A stretch of 64,000 nucleotides of DNA from Paraphysoderma sedebokerense (taxonomy: Eukaryota > Blastocladiomycota > Physodermatomycetes > Physodermatales > Physodermataceae). Positions 1 to 11,124 of the stretch are shown here, in pieces. Each line of letters begins with the position of its first letter. Position 1 is the first letter of the stretch. The stretch lies in the NCBI GenBank assembly GCA_025602915.1, contig JAHLJZ010000020.1, forward strand, positions 248,001-312,000, given 5' to 3'. The notes below the pieces were generated by a model. That model did no database searches. It saw only the letters and a program-made list of their open reading frames with translations, and was not told the origin of the DNA. The translations under genes and the position numbers were made by a program.

Positions 1-1
1 T

Positions 2-259
2 TCTTGTCCTGACAACGCGATCCATGTTACCGAGGCAGTGTATGAACGACTCAAGGAAGTGTATGAATTTGAAGCACGCGGTGAAATATATGTCAAAGGA
101 AAAGGTAACATGAGGACATATTTACTGACTGGACGGAAATTGAGGGAGGGAAGGACTCTGTCTATGGCACCGGGAAGTTTGGGTATTGGACGACCGATTT
201 TAGGAAGCAATGTGAATAGTACTTTGGCACGCCGTCTTGATGAGAAGGGAACCTCGTAG
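2..259 (+). CDS. Class III adenylate/guanylate cyclase, C-terminal end (partial)
   Basis: The reading frame is open from the left edge of the window, so only the last 85 or so residues are present. The stretch TEAVYERLKEVYEFEARG followed by VKGKGNMRTYLLTG is the characteristic end of a class III cyclase catalytic domain (vYerL...Y.fe.rGeieVKGkG.m.TY.L). The family makes cAMP or cGMP from ATP or GTP. The residues that choose between the two substrates lie outside the window. This ending resembles animal and zoosporic-fungal cyclases more than the yeast Cyr1 type; that comparison is from memory. After the domain come about 30 low-complexity residues and a stop at 257-259. The last codons (LDEKGTS) fall within the first copy of a tandem duplication. 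Confidence 0.85.
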   Translation, partial: SCPDNAIHVTEAVYERLKEVYEFEARGEIYVKGKGNMRTYLLTGRKLREGRTLSMAPGSLGIGRPILGSNVNSTLARRLDEKGTS

Positions 260-403
260 TAGTTTATTCGCTTTATGATCTGTAAGTGTACAGCTGTAGC
301 ATAATATTTGTAAGATATTCATCTAAATACAACAATAATAGAATTTAATTTGGAAAAATTCAATATAAAATATTAGTTAACAGAAAAAAGAAATGGAATG
401 TCT
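236..403. repeat. Tandem direct repeat, copy A (end of cyclase gene and its 3' flank)
   Basis: This unit of about 168 bases starts in the last codons of the cyclase gene and is followed at once by a diverged second copy. Shared stretches include GTAGTTTATTCGCTTT, ATACAACAAT and TAGAATTTAATTT, and both units end in a variant of TTAGTTAACA...ATGTCTAA. Confidence 0.85.
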
Positions 404-405
404 AA

Positions 406-580
406 ACTTGAGGAGAAGGGGACCTCATGGTAGTTTATTCGCTTTCTGATCTGTGAATGAATAGCTGTGGCATAATTTTTGTAAAATGTTCATCAAAATA
501 CAACAATGATAGAATTTAATTTTAAAAAATCAATACAAATATTTTAGTTAACAAAGAAAAATTACAATGAGATGTCTAAG
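406..580. repeat. Tandem direct repeat, copy B
   Basis: Second copy of the unit at 236-403, with scattered substitutions and small indels. It carries a diverged copy of the last cyclase codons but has no coding role here. No gene was seen between it and the next stop codon at 681. Confidence 0.85.
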
Positions 581-680
581 CGATATCCGCTGATCCACTC
601 TGACCACATCTGCACGATTTTGAAAGAACAAAAATATAAACAAACGGAACTCTACTATTTACATCATAATTGCTCTCGTA

Positions 681-2363
681 TTACATAAATGGCATATATA
701 AGCGACACTGTTCTTGTAATCTACGCTGCATATCTCTTTGTTGCTTCATTCGGATCAACTGAGATTGTTCTTCTTGAATTTGTGCAAGTTGCATCTGAAT
801 TGGGAGGTTTGTCGGTAAATTGGCTGCGCCTAGAACTGGACTATTGGTAAGTGACCCACTTAGATTGTTCTGTTGAAGGGGTATTTGAGAGTGGACACCG
901 TTTGGAATTTGAATACCAAGACCGTTGGTCGACATTAATGCTTGCTGTTGCAATTGCTGTTGAACCTGTTGCTGGATTGATTGTTGGATTTGTGGTTGGA
1001 ATCGCTGCTGAAATCTGGGTTGAAAAGATGGGTTAAGAGGCCAACTTTGGCGAGTTGGGATACCATGTTCCGACGTAATATCGATGTTGTCATAATTCAA
1101 GTTGGCGTTTAAGAGTAGAGTATTCATATCAGCAGAGGAGAGCCCTGCGAAAGCGTTGGCTCCCATTGGGAGGGGAGGTTCTGAAAATCTTCGAGGTTTT
1201 CTAGGTAATCTCTGGGGGACTGCTCTTTGTTGTGGTTGCACGCTTTGCGACATCTGTAATGAAAAAGCTTGTACACCTGCCGGGGATGGCATGGGCGATG
1301 ACTTTACAGATGGTGGATGCGAAAGAATGGGCGAAGGTGACAAATCAAGTCTTGGTTGAATGGGTGTCGTAAGGGGGGTTTGCATTTGTCCGGATGTATT
1401 CGATGATGAAGAAGCTCGACTGATTTTGGCTCTTTCAATCTCATGCTTGAGCCGCTCTACAAGGATGGACTTCTTGCCGGTAGCTTGCTTGCCACGTTGT
1501 CGTAAAATATCTTTAAGCTCAGAGACAGTAATGTCATCCCAGTCAATCTTCATACTGCAAAGTTGCTCATCCAACACAGCTTGGTACTTGCTGGAAAAGT
1601 GTTGCTGGGGATGTGCTGCAACAACAGGAGAAGGGGTCGGAGAGGGTGATTGATAACTCATTCGGCTGACCAATAGCGGAGATCCGAGAGATACAGATCG
1701 AGGACGACCATGACTGACACCAAGGTGATTGAGGGGGTTGTATTCAGTATTACCAGCAAAAGTCTGAGTCGTAGATGAGTTTGAAGGGGAGGGTGATTCT
1801 GGCTGTAATGGCTGAGTGTATGAAATTCTAATGTCGGAAGCGAAATCCTTATTTTCTGCGGGCAAGAGTTGTTCTTCGATTCTAGGAACTTTCGATGGAG
1901 GTTCGTCAGATAATGCCGAGTCTGAAAGCACAGATGCCGTAGATTTTCGGCGTTTCTGGGGAACAGGCTGAATGGTAGGAACAGGGACGTTGGCATAGTT
2001 GAGTGATTGAAAAGTAGTGACTTTTGAGTCTTGGGCCGAATCTACATCGTTTTCCTGTGAGTGCTCAGATACTTCGCTCACCAATTTGGTCCATTCATCT
2101 TCAATCTTTTGGTTGTTCTCTTTTTGTCCAACATCGCCAGTTATGTCGTTCAAGAATCCAGCCAGGGTCGGTGTGTTACCGAAAAAGCCGGAAAGTTGGT
2201 GCGCGTTGAGGTTTGAATCGATTGAATCATCTGGGGAGGACGAAGAACTAATCGATGATTGTGGATCCGAACCAGGGAGGACTGGGTCAAAAGAGAACAT
2301 TGACGGATCATTAAAGAGCAACGAGAACGGTGAGGGGAGATTCTGTTCCAATTGGGAGGCCAT
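681..2363 (-). CDS. SAP-domain protein, putative chromatin or RNA regulator
   Basis: A single uninterrupted frame of 560 residues. A SAP domain lies at about residues 271-313 (WDDITVSELKDILRQRG then KKSILVERLKHEIE), a helix-extension-helix DNA/RNA-binding motif. The N-terminal third is Ser/Asp/Pro-rich and acidic, with a basic cluster QKRRKS near residue 136 that could serve nuclear import. The last 120 residues are very rich in Gln (QQSIQQQVQQQLQQQ), ending in a Gln/Arg-rich probable helix. This resembles MRTF- or transactivator-like SAP proteins, but no RPEL motif was seen in it, so no specific orthology is claimed. It is intronless, unlike most of its neighbours. The start is the first ATG; a TATA-like TAAGTATATAAG lies just upstream on the coding strand's 5' side. 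Confidence 0.85.
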   Translation of the reverse strand: MASQLEQNLPSPFSLLFNDPSMFSFDPVLPGSDPQSSISSSSSPDDSIDSNLNAHQLSGFFGNTPTLAGFLNDITGDVGQKENNQKIEDEWTKLVSEVSEHSQENDVDSAQDSKVTTFQSLNYANVPVPTIQPVPQKRRKSTASVLSDSALSDEPPSKVPRIEEQLLPAENKDFASDIRISYTQPLQPESPSPSNSSTTQTFAGNTEYNPLNHLGVSHGRPRSVSLGSPLLVSRMSYQSPSPTPSPVVAAHPQQHFSSKYQAVLDEQLCSMKIDWDDITVSELKDILRQRGKQATGKKSILVERLKHEIERAKISRASSSSNTSGQMQTPLTTPIQPRLDLSPSPILSHPPSVKSSPMPSPAGVQAFSLQMSQSVQPQQRAVPQRLPRKPRRFSEPPLPMGANAFAGLSSADMNTLLLNANLNYDNIDITSEHGIPTRQSWPLNPSFQPRFQQRFQPQIQQSIQQQVQQQLQQQALMSTNGLGIQIPNGVHSQIPLQQNNLSGSLTNSPVLGAANLPTNLPIQMQLAQIQEEQSQLIRMKQQRDMQRRLQEQCRLYMPFM

Positions 2364-3752
2364 AATGCATAAGTATATAAGAATATGTGACGGTTCCCTT
2401 GTCTATAGTCTATTTCTATCAATCTATGGGGCGAGCACTTTCAGATAGTAGCAGGCAGCCTCTGTCGAGATGAGAGAGATCTGAGGACGATTTAGCGGAA
2501 ATTCAGAAGGAGCGTAAAAAAGCGATGCTGACGGGATGCTCTGCACATAAGATATGTCTCCGTTTCCCTCCCTATTCGACCTCATCTAGCAGGAGCCAAT
2601 CACGGCATCCGCCAGAAGAATAATATCGCATCCAATCCGGTGAGCGATGCGCGCGACGCATGCAAAATCCTGACCGTCGCGTTTCACGACCGCAATTACA
2701 ATTTCATAGGTCCAATGTATGACGAAAATATGGCAGTTCCACCGACACATTAATTTCCCCCCTCCCGGATCCTTCCGTCCTGGTGAGGTCTCCTGTGTCT
2801 GGGGTGCTATTATACGCTTAACAACTGCCGTGCAATTGGCACCATACAACCGTCTCTCCGAAATAGCGAGAACAAACACTTATTAAATCCGACACATCCC
2901 GCTCTCCAAATGATGAAACCTTGATAATCGGGCCGAGATGACTCAAGTGTATCAAGCGCACTTTAAACATGTTGTTATCTGATTGCCCTGTGATCTAGAT
3001 TGCCACGGCAGCGAAAGTCAGAAGGGCGGTGCCAACATACTAGGGACATCACTTGAGTCTATCAATGAATAGATTACGTTGCGTAATTTTGTAAATGCAA
3101 AATGAACAAGCTAATTATTGAGTTGATTTTGGTGATGACAATGTGAGGATAATGTGGTCATCGTCTGATGCATATTCATCACCCCACCACATATTACTGA
3201 CTGCGATAGCTGCTTGTAAGATTATGATATTCAGTGCTCTTTTGATGCCAAGTAAAATAGTTCCAAAATCCATGCGGATGAGTACAATCTTAGTGCACAT
3301 CATCTTATCTTTAAAATCAAGATTCGAGCCAAGAACGGCTTCTTTAAAAGGTATTATTCATGGGGGAGGATTTAAATTGGTTAACATTTTGCTGCACCGT
3401 CGTAAAATTTTGTAATACTTGAAGAATGTGAGGAATGATTGCACTTTTTTATTTTCATCTAGAAAGAAACAGCATTGATGCCGACATCATATTTTCTGGC
3501 ATCGCGAATGCTCATAAAAATGGATGGAAAAATCCATACATGTGACCGGTTTGATTTACCGCCATTAGCTTCTACCAGTCTAGCATTATTAATGAATCCG
3601 GGATTAAACTATTATTATACTACAGATGAATTATGGTCCCTAATGTGTTTGCAGGTCTTGTCTATATTCTTCCGACCAGACTCTTCCTTCATGTGGGCTA
3701 TTCCGTCTAAAAGGAATTAAAATAAAGAGAGATTAACTATTTACATAATTTA
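2364..3752. other. Intergenic, no supported gene
   Basis: About 1.4 kb between the SAP gene start and the Eco1 gene stop. Open frames here (for example 2586-2879 minus and 3475-3720 plus) match no family I know and look like chance. 3100-3720 is AT-rich. No repeat or RNA gene was recognised. Confidence 0.6.
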
Positions 3753-5636
3753 TCAGAATGCCTCTATCGTGTCTTCATTCTCCAAATATACTAGAATTCT
3801 ATCTGAATTAGTATATTTCTTCGCTAGCAACTGTCCATCTTGAGTTGGTTGCGAAAATGCAACAAGAGACTTTGATAGTTTACAACCATAAACGAACTTG
3901 GATCTTGACAGTCGAGAAGTTCCAGTTTAAAGGAGGTGGAAAATCCAAGAAGAATATAGTGCAAGCCGTGAGGAAATATAGATACCAAAACATGGTAAAA
4001 ATGAAATAATAGTGTGAGAAATACAAAAAACTAGGCATAATAATTGCCGACACACGGAGATTCAGAGGAAAAAGGTACCTCACTGCATCCAATAGTTTTG
4101 TGGCAATATTTTGTCTTCGGGAACTTCGGCTTACCCATATCCTGCTAATACCAACAACAGCAGAGACTTTTTTGTTCAAATCTATTCTCAAATTTTCTCT
4201 TCTTTCTTCCGCGTTGCCATTCGTCCTTAGATCATTTTGGTTTATGTTTGGTTCTGATTCACTGAGTGATACTATTGATTTGCTGATTTCAGATGACTCG
4301 GGAGGAAGCGTGAGGTATCCAAATTTGATGGATTCAACCAGAACACATCCGACGCACTTTTTGTCGGCTTCGGAAATGTACAAATAGGCCTAATTCATAC
4401 AATATATGAATAGCATCACCAATGTATTACTTCTTTTGTTGAAGACTCCTTCTAAGAGTTCGTAGAGTGACTTAGCTTACCTTAAACTTTGATAAAGCGG
4501 CATCATCCAACGGAACCGAACCCAACTCTGTTGTCAAAGTATCTATCACAACTCTCAGCTAAAATGGAATAGTAGTGACAGTGAGACCCTTTGAAATGTA
4601 TGAGACAAGCATAAGGGTACAGGAACGAGTTATGGAAGATCAAACCTTTTTCTTCTCAAAGCTGCCAGATTGTGACGATACTTCTACAATCCTATCAGTA
4701 ATTGCACCAGACGGCATCTTTGTATCATTATTGAATTCAATTACGACATCCTCTGTTTTATACCCCTACTCGTCAATTTTAACGTGGAATCCAAATCAGA
4801 AGCCGAACTCAAGAGAAATGAGGGACGAGAGATGATAAAACGAACCGGCCAATCTACACCACCCACCACGGCTTTATGATGCCTGTTGTGTAACTTTTCA
4901 TCTTCTTCATGACCTCTTCGAAATGACATTCCGCATTCAGAACAAGAAATAGGACCTTGATTTTTCTGTCCGAAATCCAGATACAATTGTTGAAATTTCG
5001 TTGGTTTCCTGGCATCAGATTGAGATGTTGATGATCCACTTTGCATCGCTTCCTTCGATTTTGACTTGTTTGATATCGCTGGCCTTTTTTGACTGGAGAT
5101 TTCCGAAAGCGTTGAGGAAGGGTTGAGCGAAGCGGCAGACACGGAACTAGATACATTCGACGATTTGATTTGAATAAACTTGTCTAATGGACCTCTATTT
5201 TGGAATTGAGAAGAATCTAGTTTCCTTCTTTTAGGTTTTTGAACTGTATTTATCTTGGTATTATTGGTATCTTTGTCTCTTTGTTCTTCAGTTTGCGAAG
5301 AAATAAATGAGTCTCTGCTTTTTGATACGAAAGAAGAGCTGGAATCCGGAGTGACGTTTTCATCAGTATCAACATCCGGAGAAGGGGAGTTCTGTAAACT
5401 TGAAGGTGAAAAGAAATGGGAATAAGATGACAGTAATTTCGTCGAGTTTGATTCGGTTTGGTCGGTGGAGTCAGTAGATTCGGTTGCTGGTTTTTTGCGA
5501 GCATAGGTTCGTCGAATGGGCGGTCTTCAAGGGGAAATGGCAATGAAAGTTAGGCCCTTGTCGACTTCAGCAGATTTATAACTAGTTAGCAAATGTAGGT
5601 TTACCTATTTATGGGTAGGTTGATTGAGAAATCCAT
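3753..5636 (-). CDS. ECO1: Cohesin acetyltransferase Eco1/ESCO
   Basis: Acetylates Smc3 so that cohesin holds sister chromatids together in S phase. Six exons can be followed. Exon 1 (5605-5636) encodes MDFSINLPINR. Exon 2 begins with RRTYARKK, followed by a disordered Ser-rich tail and the ESCO zinc finger, QLYLDFGQ then CSECGMSF...HEKLHNRHH type (C2H2). Later exons give a GNAT acetyltransferase domain with GISRIWVSRSSRRQNIATKL (acetyl-CoA-binding loop). The last exon carries the family's C-terminal signature AFSQPTQDG and ends ...LVYLENEDTIEAF. All key parts of the family are present. The intron after exon 2 uses an unusual GTTCGT donor. Exon 1 is joined by phase-consistent GT-AG splicing (GTAAAC...AAG). 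Confidence 0.93.
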
Positions 5637-6107
5637 GGTCTGTGTTGTGTGGGATAGATGCTGGTCTTGAGTAGTCCTTGCGTAGAAAACAAATCAAAAG
5701 ACGCGCTTCCTCTCGCTCGTGATTAGGCACAACAATGCGTGGTGATGGTATGTCATCCGGATAAGCTGCAGTAAGTGAGACTTATTCGGCATTTAAGATT
5801 CTTAATGTAATAGATTAAACGAAAAATATAAACAGAAATTCTATTGTCAAGCACTAATGAACTACACATATGTGCCTAAGTGGTATCTCAAAAATTATAA
5901 TTACATACTCCTAAACGGTAAATACAGTGTATCTAAAACAAAATTAAACCTATAAATAAGCATATATTCTAAATAAATACATGCCAAATGGAGCTGTGTT
6001 CTCTCAAAGCTCCATCCATTCTAACTCGCTTTTCTGAAACCGATAAACTAGTTCGCTAACTCCAACATAAATGCTAACCTTTCAAAATTTTGAAACTCCC
6101 ATATCTA
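5637..6107. other. Intergenic between Eco1 start and the 6.1 kb gene stop
   Basis: About 470 bases holding the Eco1 5' flank and the 3' end of the next minus-strand gene. AT-rich; nothing else seen. Confidence 0.6.
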
Positions 6108-7502
6108 CTATACTCTCAAATCTACTCCTTCGCTAGCTTTAACCCAAACGATGTTGACTGGCACATCTTTGTTTCCCTCTTTCTTACGTTCATCTGCTAT
6201 CCGGCCTTCGGTTCTACCATCCATATTTGATTGGTTCGGACTCGATGTGCCGTTATTCACCTCTACATCGGCGTCCCCTTCTTCATTTTCATTCAACTCG
6301 TCAATGATTCTCTTTCTGATACTGGATTTTCGAATCCTGCCTTTGTTTCTGCGTGTGCTTCTGTAGACATCCAAATTTGTACCAGCATTGGGCTTCTTAG
6401 TCTTACCTTTTGAGATCGCTGCAGTACCTGCAGTTCGAGATCGTAAACATTCTTTCGCACATTGAAGGGAACAATAGAAGATAATGCCGCTGGTGACTTG
6501 TTTTTCCGGAATGGCGGGGCGCTGAGAAAGAGGAGTAGTTGGGCTTTCCACACGTCCTGTTGTATCTGCAGTCGCCAGGGTCGACGGTTGAGATGAGGCT
6601 GCTTGGGTGGAGTAGGAAGAGGAATTGATATTGGGCTGTTGATGCTCTAACACGTACATTCTGATTGCATTTCCGTGGACCAAACATCGACAGTGAAAGC
6701 AAAACTGAATACTTGGTTGATACCGTGTCAAATATTGGTTGTTGAAAGCAGAATGTGAGCTCGAGTCAGCCGAGATTAAGAGAGTAGAGTCCACGCTAAA
6801 CTCAGAGTTTGTATTTGTTTCTGGAATTGACTCTGATTTTTGGTCTGCGCGAGGTTCAAATAGTTGTGATTCGTTGCAGCAAAATAATTCAGACATCGTG
6901 AGTGGCAACTTATCACCGAACCTCATATTCTTACTCACATCCTCCCAAATCTGTCGTCTCATTTGATTCGCGAATTCTTGATGCTCTTTGTAACGGAAAT
7001 ACAATGAGATCGTTGCATGACTAGCAGACATTTGTGAACTTGAGGATGTTTGAAGATGAGAGGAAACCTTCGGGGACGATGAAAAGTTGAAGGATGACGG
7101 GAGCTTTGTTGTAGCAATGGTAGATGAGGAAGTGGAGCAGGAGGTAGAAGTTGTAGATTGAGGTGAAAGAGTGAAGCAAGGCGGCACTGAGGGTAACATA
7201 TTCTGATCCATTATTTCTGCCACATTTTCGTTGTCATCATCGTCATCATCATCGTACTCCCATTCCCCTTCACTTGCTGTATCGAAATCTTCGTGGGTTT
7301 TGGAAACAGCAGAACCGAAAGACCGTAACGATCCTTTTCCATCATACTGTGTTCCACTCAGCTTTATGTCGGTCGATAACCGGGAGGAGTCAGTTGTCTG
7401 GGTTGATGCATTCTCTGAGTAATTGTTTGGACAATCGACAATGGACTCGATTATTCGTTTGCGGCATAAATCAACTAAAGAAGGTGCTCCTGATGATGCC
7501 AT
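6108..7502 (-). CDS. Unknown protein with Cys-pair motifs; possibly the 3' part of the adjacent armadillo gene
   Basis: A 464-residue open frame without introns. It begins MASSGAPSLVDLCRKRIIES, a short helical start resembling the P-S-L-x-D-L-C motif seen at the head of some leucine-rich or BC-box-like proteins. A poly-Asp run follows (YDDDDDDDN) and then long Ser/Thr-rich stretches. Around residues 268-350 two Cys-containing segments, FCFHCRCLVHG and FYCSLQCAKECL, could together bind zinc, roughly CxxC...CxxxC. The C-terminal 100 residues are basic (RKSSIRKRI) then acidic. I do not recognise the family. Its ATG lies 67 bases after the proposed stop of the armadillo gene on the same strand. 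An acceptor TTTATAG just upstream of this ATG is in frame, so the two may be one gene. Confidence 0.7.
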   Translation of the reverse strand: MASSGAPSLVDLCRKRIIESIVDCPNNYSENASTQTTDSSRLSTDIKLSGTQYDGKGSLRSFGSAVSKTHEDFDTASEGEWEYDDDDDDDNENVAEIMDQNMLPSVPPCFTLSPQSTTSTSCSTSSSTIATTKLPSSFNFSSSPKVSSHLQTSSSSQMSASHATISLYFRYKEHQEFANQMRRQIWEDVSKNMRFGDKLPLTMSELFCCNESQLFEPRADQKSESIPETNTNSEFSVDSTLLISADSSSHSAFNNQYLTRYQPSIQFCFHCRCLVHGNAIRMYVLEHQQPNINSSSYSTQAASSQPSTLATADTTGRVESPTTPLSQRPAIPEKQVTSGIIFYCSLQCAKECLRSRTAGTAAISKGKTKKPNAGTNLDVYRSTRRNKGRIRKSSIRKRIIDELNENEEGDADVEVNNGTSSPNQSNMDGRTEGRIADERKKEGNKDVPVNIVWVKASEGVDLRV

Positions 7503-7569
7503 GTAGAAGCTTCGCGATTCTATAAATGTATGTGATTTTGGGTGTAGATATATTTTCGAAGAACATACT

Positions 7570-10435
7570 TTAATCCTTGTTTTTAAAAATTACTGACAAA
7601 GCGAATAAAGAAGTCAAACCTTGACATTTTGATAACTTTGTAAAGATATAGTTAATCACAAAATACAAGTCTTCTTGGCATTTTACCTTTTGGGAAGCTT
7701 GATACACGTAATGTATAGCTATTGTGCAATTAAGGAATGAGTCAGACTGTGAGTAGAACATAACATAATACTGGAGGCAATAAACTGATATGTCGGCACA
7801 CAATAAGAGCAGATCAAAGAAATTGCGAAATCGCTACTTACCACCCATTTCGATGATTTCTTGGCGACGTCCATCTGGGAGAAGAACAAGGTTAGAAAGT
7901 GCGTCCAGTTTAGGTAACAAGGTGGATTCTGACACTAAACATGAGATAGAAAAATACTAAAAGCAAAATTTAACGAACCGTCTTCCGAACTCAAATTCAA
8001 TAAGGCGACACAGCCAAACATCTGTAGCAAAAAATGCTTAGAGATTTGGTTTGTGCGCATTGAGCGTCCGTTATCAGATCGACTTCTATCTGTTGTCTCA
8101 TTTGTGTCCCCATTCTCGGCTCGTGTGTTGGTTGATCTATTCTGTTGGTGCTGCTCAGCTTCTACGACTGGATCGTTTGCAATCGCTTGCGAAGGAACTA
8201 ATGTCAAAATGTTTTGAGATAATGAAAACAGCACCAAGGAGTGAACATAAAGTTATAATGCAGTGTTAGTTAAGTCATTCCTGCTCGACCATATTCTACT
8301 GAGGCAATCAGAAGTAATCATCATAAGTGAAAATGAACGAACCAATACGAATCGCTCCTCGCCGCCTTTCCTCATTCGGATATACTCTTCCCATTGCAGC
8401 TAATATTAAAGGAACACCGTCATGTTTGAATAACTCATGACGATTTTTCTCTTTTGTTTTGTAATATATGTGTGTAAATGAGCATGTAAAGGACTGTTAG
8501 TTGGCTCTAATCTACGTATAGTCCATGGTTTACCACAAAAAAGATGAAAGAGGAAGGGAACACACACCGAGCGATGTAACTGTTCCCAGTAAAAAGCTGG
8601 CAGTAGTTTGCAGACTTTCGTGGAAGGGAAACTGCTTCATGGCTCTCAGTATTAATTCTATCCCAGGAGTGGCGAGATGCAGTGGAAGGGCTAATTGAAG
8701 TAGATTAGAATTTGCTAGAGTCGGATTCGAATTTCAAAGAAACAGAACACAAGGAAAATGAGCCAGAGACAGGGGCTTACCATTTGAGAAAAATAGATGA
8801 GCCAATGCGAAACAAGCGGACACTTGATAGTTATCGTTTAATCTGAAGCGTTTCATTCCTTCAAATATCATCGTGACGATTTCCATTTCTTGAAGACGAA
8901 TCGAGGATTGAGCTGAAATCATTAACGTTAGGCATTGTTTTTGAACGAGGATCGAGTAACTGGACATGAAGCCATACCCGATAAGGACAAACTGCCCAGA
9001 GTATTGCAAGTCGCAATCACAACTTCAGCTTCCAACTTATGTAACTTCATGGCTGTGAAAATGCATTTCAAAAGGTCATTCATGTCGGTCGAGGCTATAC
9101 TAGTATTCGTTCCCGACATTGCCCTTGATGTCGTAGCAAGGTTAAGATGTGTCATGGACGCTAGAGACGAAGGTTTTGCATGCTTAGATAGACTAGATAA
9201 AGCATGAAACCCTTGGACCTGTAAATCTACATGAGTTTTATACGTTTCTAAAGCGCGGACAATAAGTTGCCATCCTCCAGCTTGGAGAATGAAAGTAGCG
9301 TTTCGTTCTAATCGGTGCAACGAGAGATGAAGAACGGGGAATAGCCAAGATGAGTTAGCGATGAGGAAGAGAGTAGATATGGCAAAGAATGTTGTCTGGA
9401 TATAAAACACTCACCATAACAAGAAATATTAGTGAGAGCCGCACAAATTTCTGTCTGTATTTCCGGTATATTGTCGAAGCGTCGCATATTATCCACCACA
9501 AGCTTTAAACAACCCACTTGCAGCATTGAAGCTCTGTTATCCGAATTAATGGACAAATTTGCCAAGGTCGCGCAACATTCGACTTGAATTCTGGTAAATG
9601 ACGGATTTAAGTTCATGATGTGATGTATGAGACTGATTCCATTGTGTTGGCCAATAATTCGACAGCTAGGATCTAAAGAGTGGTGAAGTCAGGTTCACAA
9701 CTGATGAACGGGAAATAACTAAAAGATAGAAAGCTTCCCAACAGAAGTCTCTCGCAGTCATAATTTTCAAGAATGATACACACCTCCTCTGGAAAATATC
9801 CGCAGCAGTTTCAGGGTATCCTCCAAATAGCCAGCGAGACTACTGGTATCAGATGTTGGTTCCGACATCTCCACTGCAGACTTTTGTAAGTCAACCATCA
9901 TCCAACTAAAGGTTAATAACCGCAGTATTATTGATTCGCAAATATCTTTGATGGTAAATAGATGACTATTGGCTTCGTAGTTTCGCACAATTAAATAAAA
10001 ATCAAGGAACGCGGATATGAACTGTTTCGCGGATTTTGTATTTTTGATATCATGGTCAGTGTTTTCGGAGACAGGCTTCTCAAAAGGGAATAGCGTCGTA
10101 TTATTAATGAATGAAGTTTTGTCGTTTATGGCATCCGAAGTAAATGTTTTGTTTATGGCAGCTTGTAAGGTGAGGAGACAGTTAGAAGTTGTTAATTGGT
10201 CGGTGGAGAAGGAAAGCGTTTGATTAGATTTTATCGTCCGCCGGATAATATCGTTGACTTCGTCCGGTATTGCATCTGGTTCCAATCCTACTCGACTGTC
10301 CGTTCGACGACGCATTGGAAACTGTTCGGAACTGTTTGGTTGAGTGGACTGCATGATGTCTGTAAAGGAGGGACGAAGATGCATTATGAATTCAGGACGA
10401 AGGAATGATTCCGAAGTGGTGCAGTGGAAGAACAA
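7570..10435 (-). CDS. Armadillo-repeat protein
   Basis: A multi-exon gene. The N-terminal exon (about 220 residues) is non-repetitive, then repeated helical units typical of armadillo repeats follow: QVECCATLANLSINSDNRAS, QTEICAALTNISCYG, QVQGFHALSSLSKHA, QVSACFALAHLFFSNG, VALLNLSSEDG and KLDALSNLVLLPDGRRQEII. At least eight units can be followed across small introns. Such repeats form a superhelix for protein binding; no enzyme domain is visible. The last exon in this model encodes GLTSLFALSVIFKNKD and a stop at 7570-7572, using a donor after EMG at about 7842. An alternative splice from the same donor to the acceptor near 7528 would fuse it to the gene at 6108-7502. The start could also be the internal ATG giving MHLRPSF. 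Confidence 0.8.
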
Positions 10436-11124
10436 TAATCATGTGCTTTAACATATAAATAAATAAAAGAGAGTGTGGAATGGCATATTGAATATGAAAA
10501 GGGAGAGAGAGGGAGAGACTCGCTGGTGTTGGTGCTGTGGAGACAGAGTGGACATCAGTCGATCATGAAAACATTCACTTCTGCAGCGCATGATCATTAA
10601 ACTTTAGTGAGGCACAAACCATACATGAAAATATTGCAGGCAAATTATCATTATTATTATGTATATTGAGTCCGAGAGTGACCGAGGAAACGTATATATT
10701 TATACATCCGGAATGATGCGAAAATCGGATAACGCGAAACTTTGCCCTCGAATCCTCGATTATGCGGTCGCGTTTCTATAGCTATTACATTTGAATTTAT
10801 ATACGGGCAATGAATCAAAAATAGGCTGCATTGAAAATCTTGAATATGATGATGATTGATGCAAGGGACACTGCAATGGCTATAAACCGAGAACGATTTT
10901 ACCTTTCCAGACTGTCTCCTCTGATAAATGAGAGTTGCCGCTTTAAAGTCCGCTCGCCTCAACAATCTGGTCACACTCGCGCATTCCTCAGTCGCATTCC
11001 GGCACTCCTGGGCCATATCTGCTTCCACACCACAGAAATAAAAGAACAAAACTACATTCCACCATTTCCCTCAGCATATTTCATTTCTTTAATCTTTTTA
11101 TAGATACCCCAACCCATAAAGAGA
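10436..11124. promoter_or_regulatory. Divergent intergenic region between the armadillo and PHACTR-like genes
   Basis: About 690 bases from which both genes are transcribed outwards. It includes a GAGA-rich stretch near 10500-10520 and one small possible gene on the minus strand (listed separately). No clear TATA box was seen for either gene. Confidence 0.5.
10760..11016 (-). CDS. Possible small two-exon gene, unknown
   Basis: A candidate only. The first exon from ATG at 11014-11016 encodes MAQECRNATEECASVTRLL and about 19 more residues with helical, codon-like composition, then reaches a consensus donor GTAAAA. Splicing to a CAG acceptor about 50 bases on leaves a second open stretch ending at 10760-10762. 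No family is recognised. The segment lies in a promoter region, so it could equally be chance. Confidence 0.22.

Noticed and set aside
2586-2879. 97-codon open frame on the minus strand
   Set aside because: No family resemblance, no plausible splice partners, and it overlaps no conserved pattern.
3475-3720. 81-codon open frame on the plus strand
   Set aside because: AT-rich, hydrophobic patches without domain pattern, and lies opposite the Eco1 3' flank.
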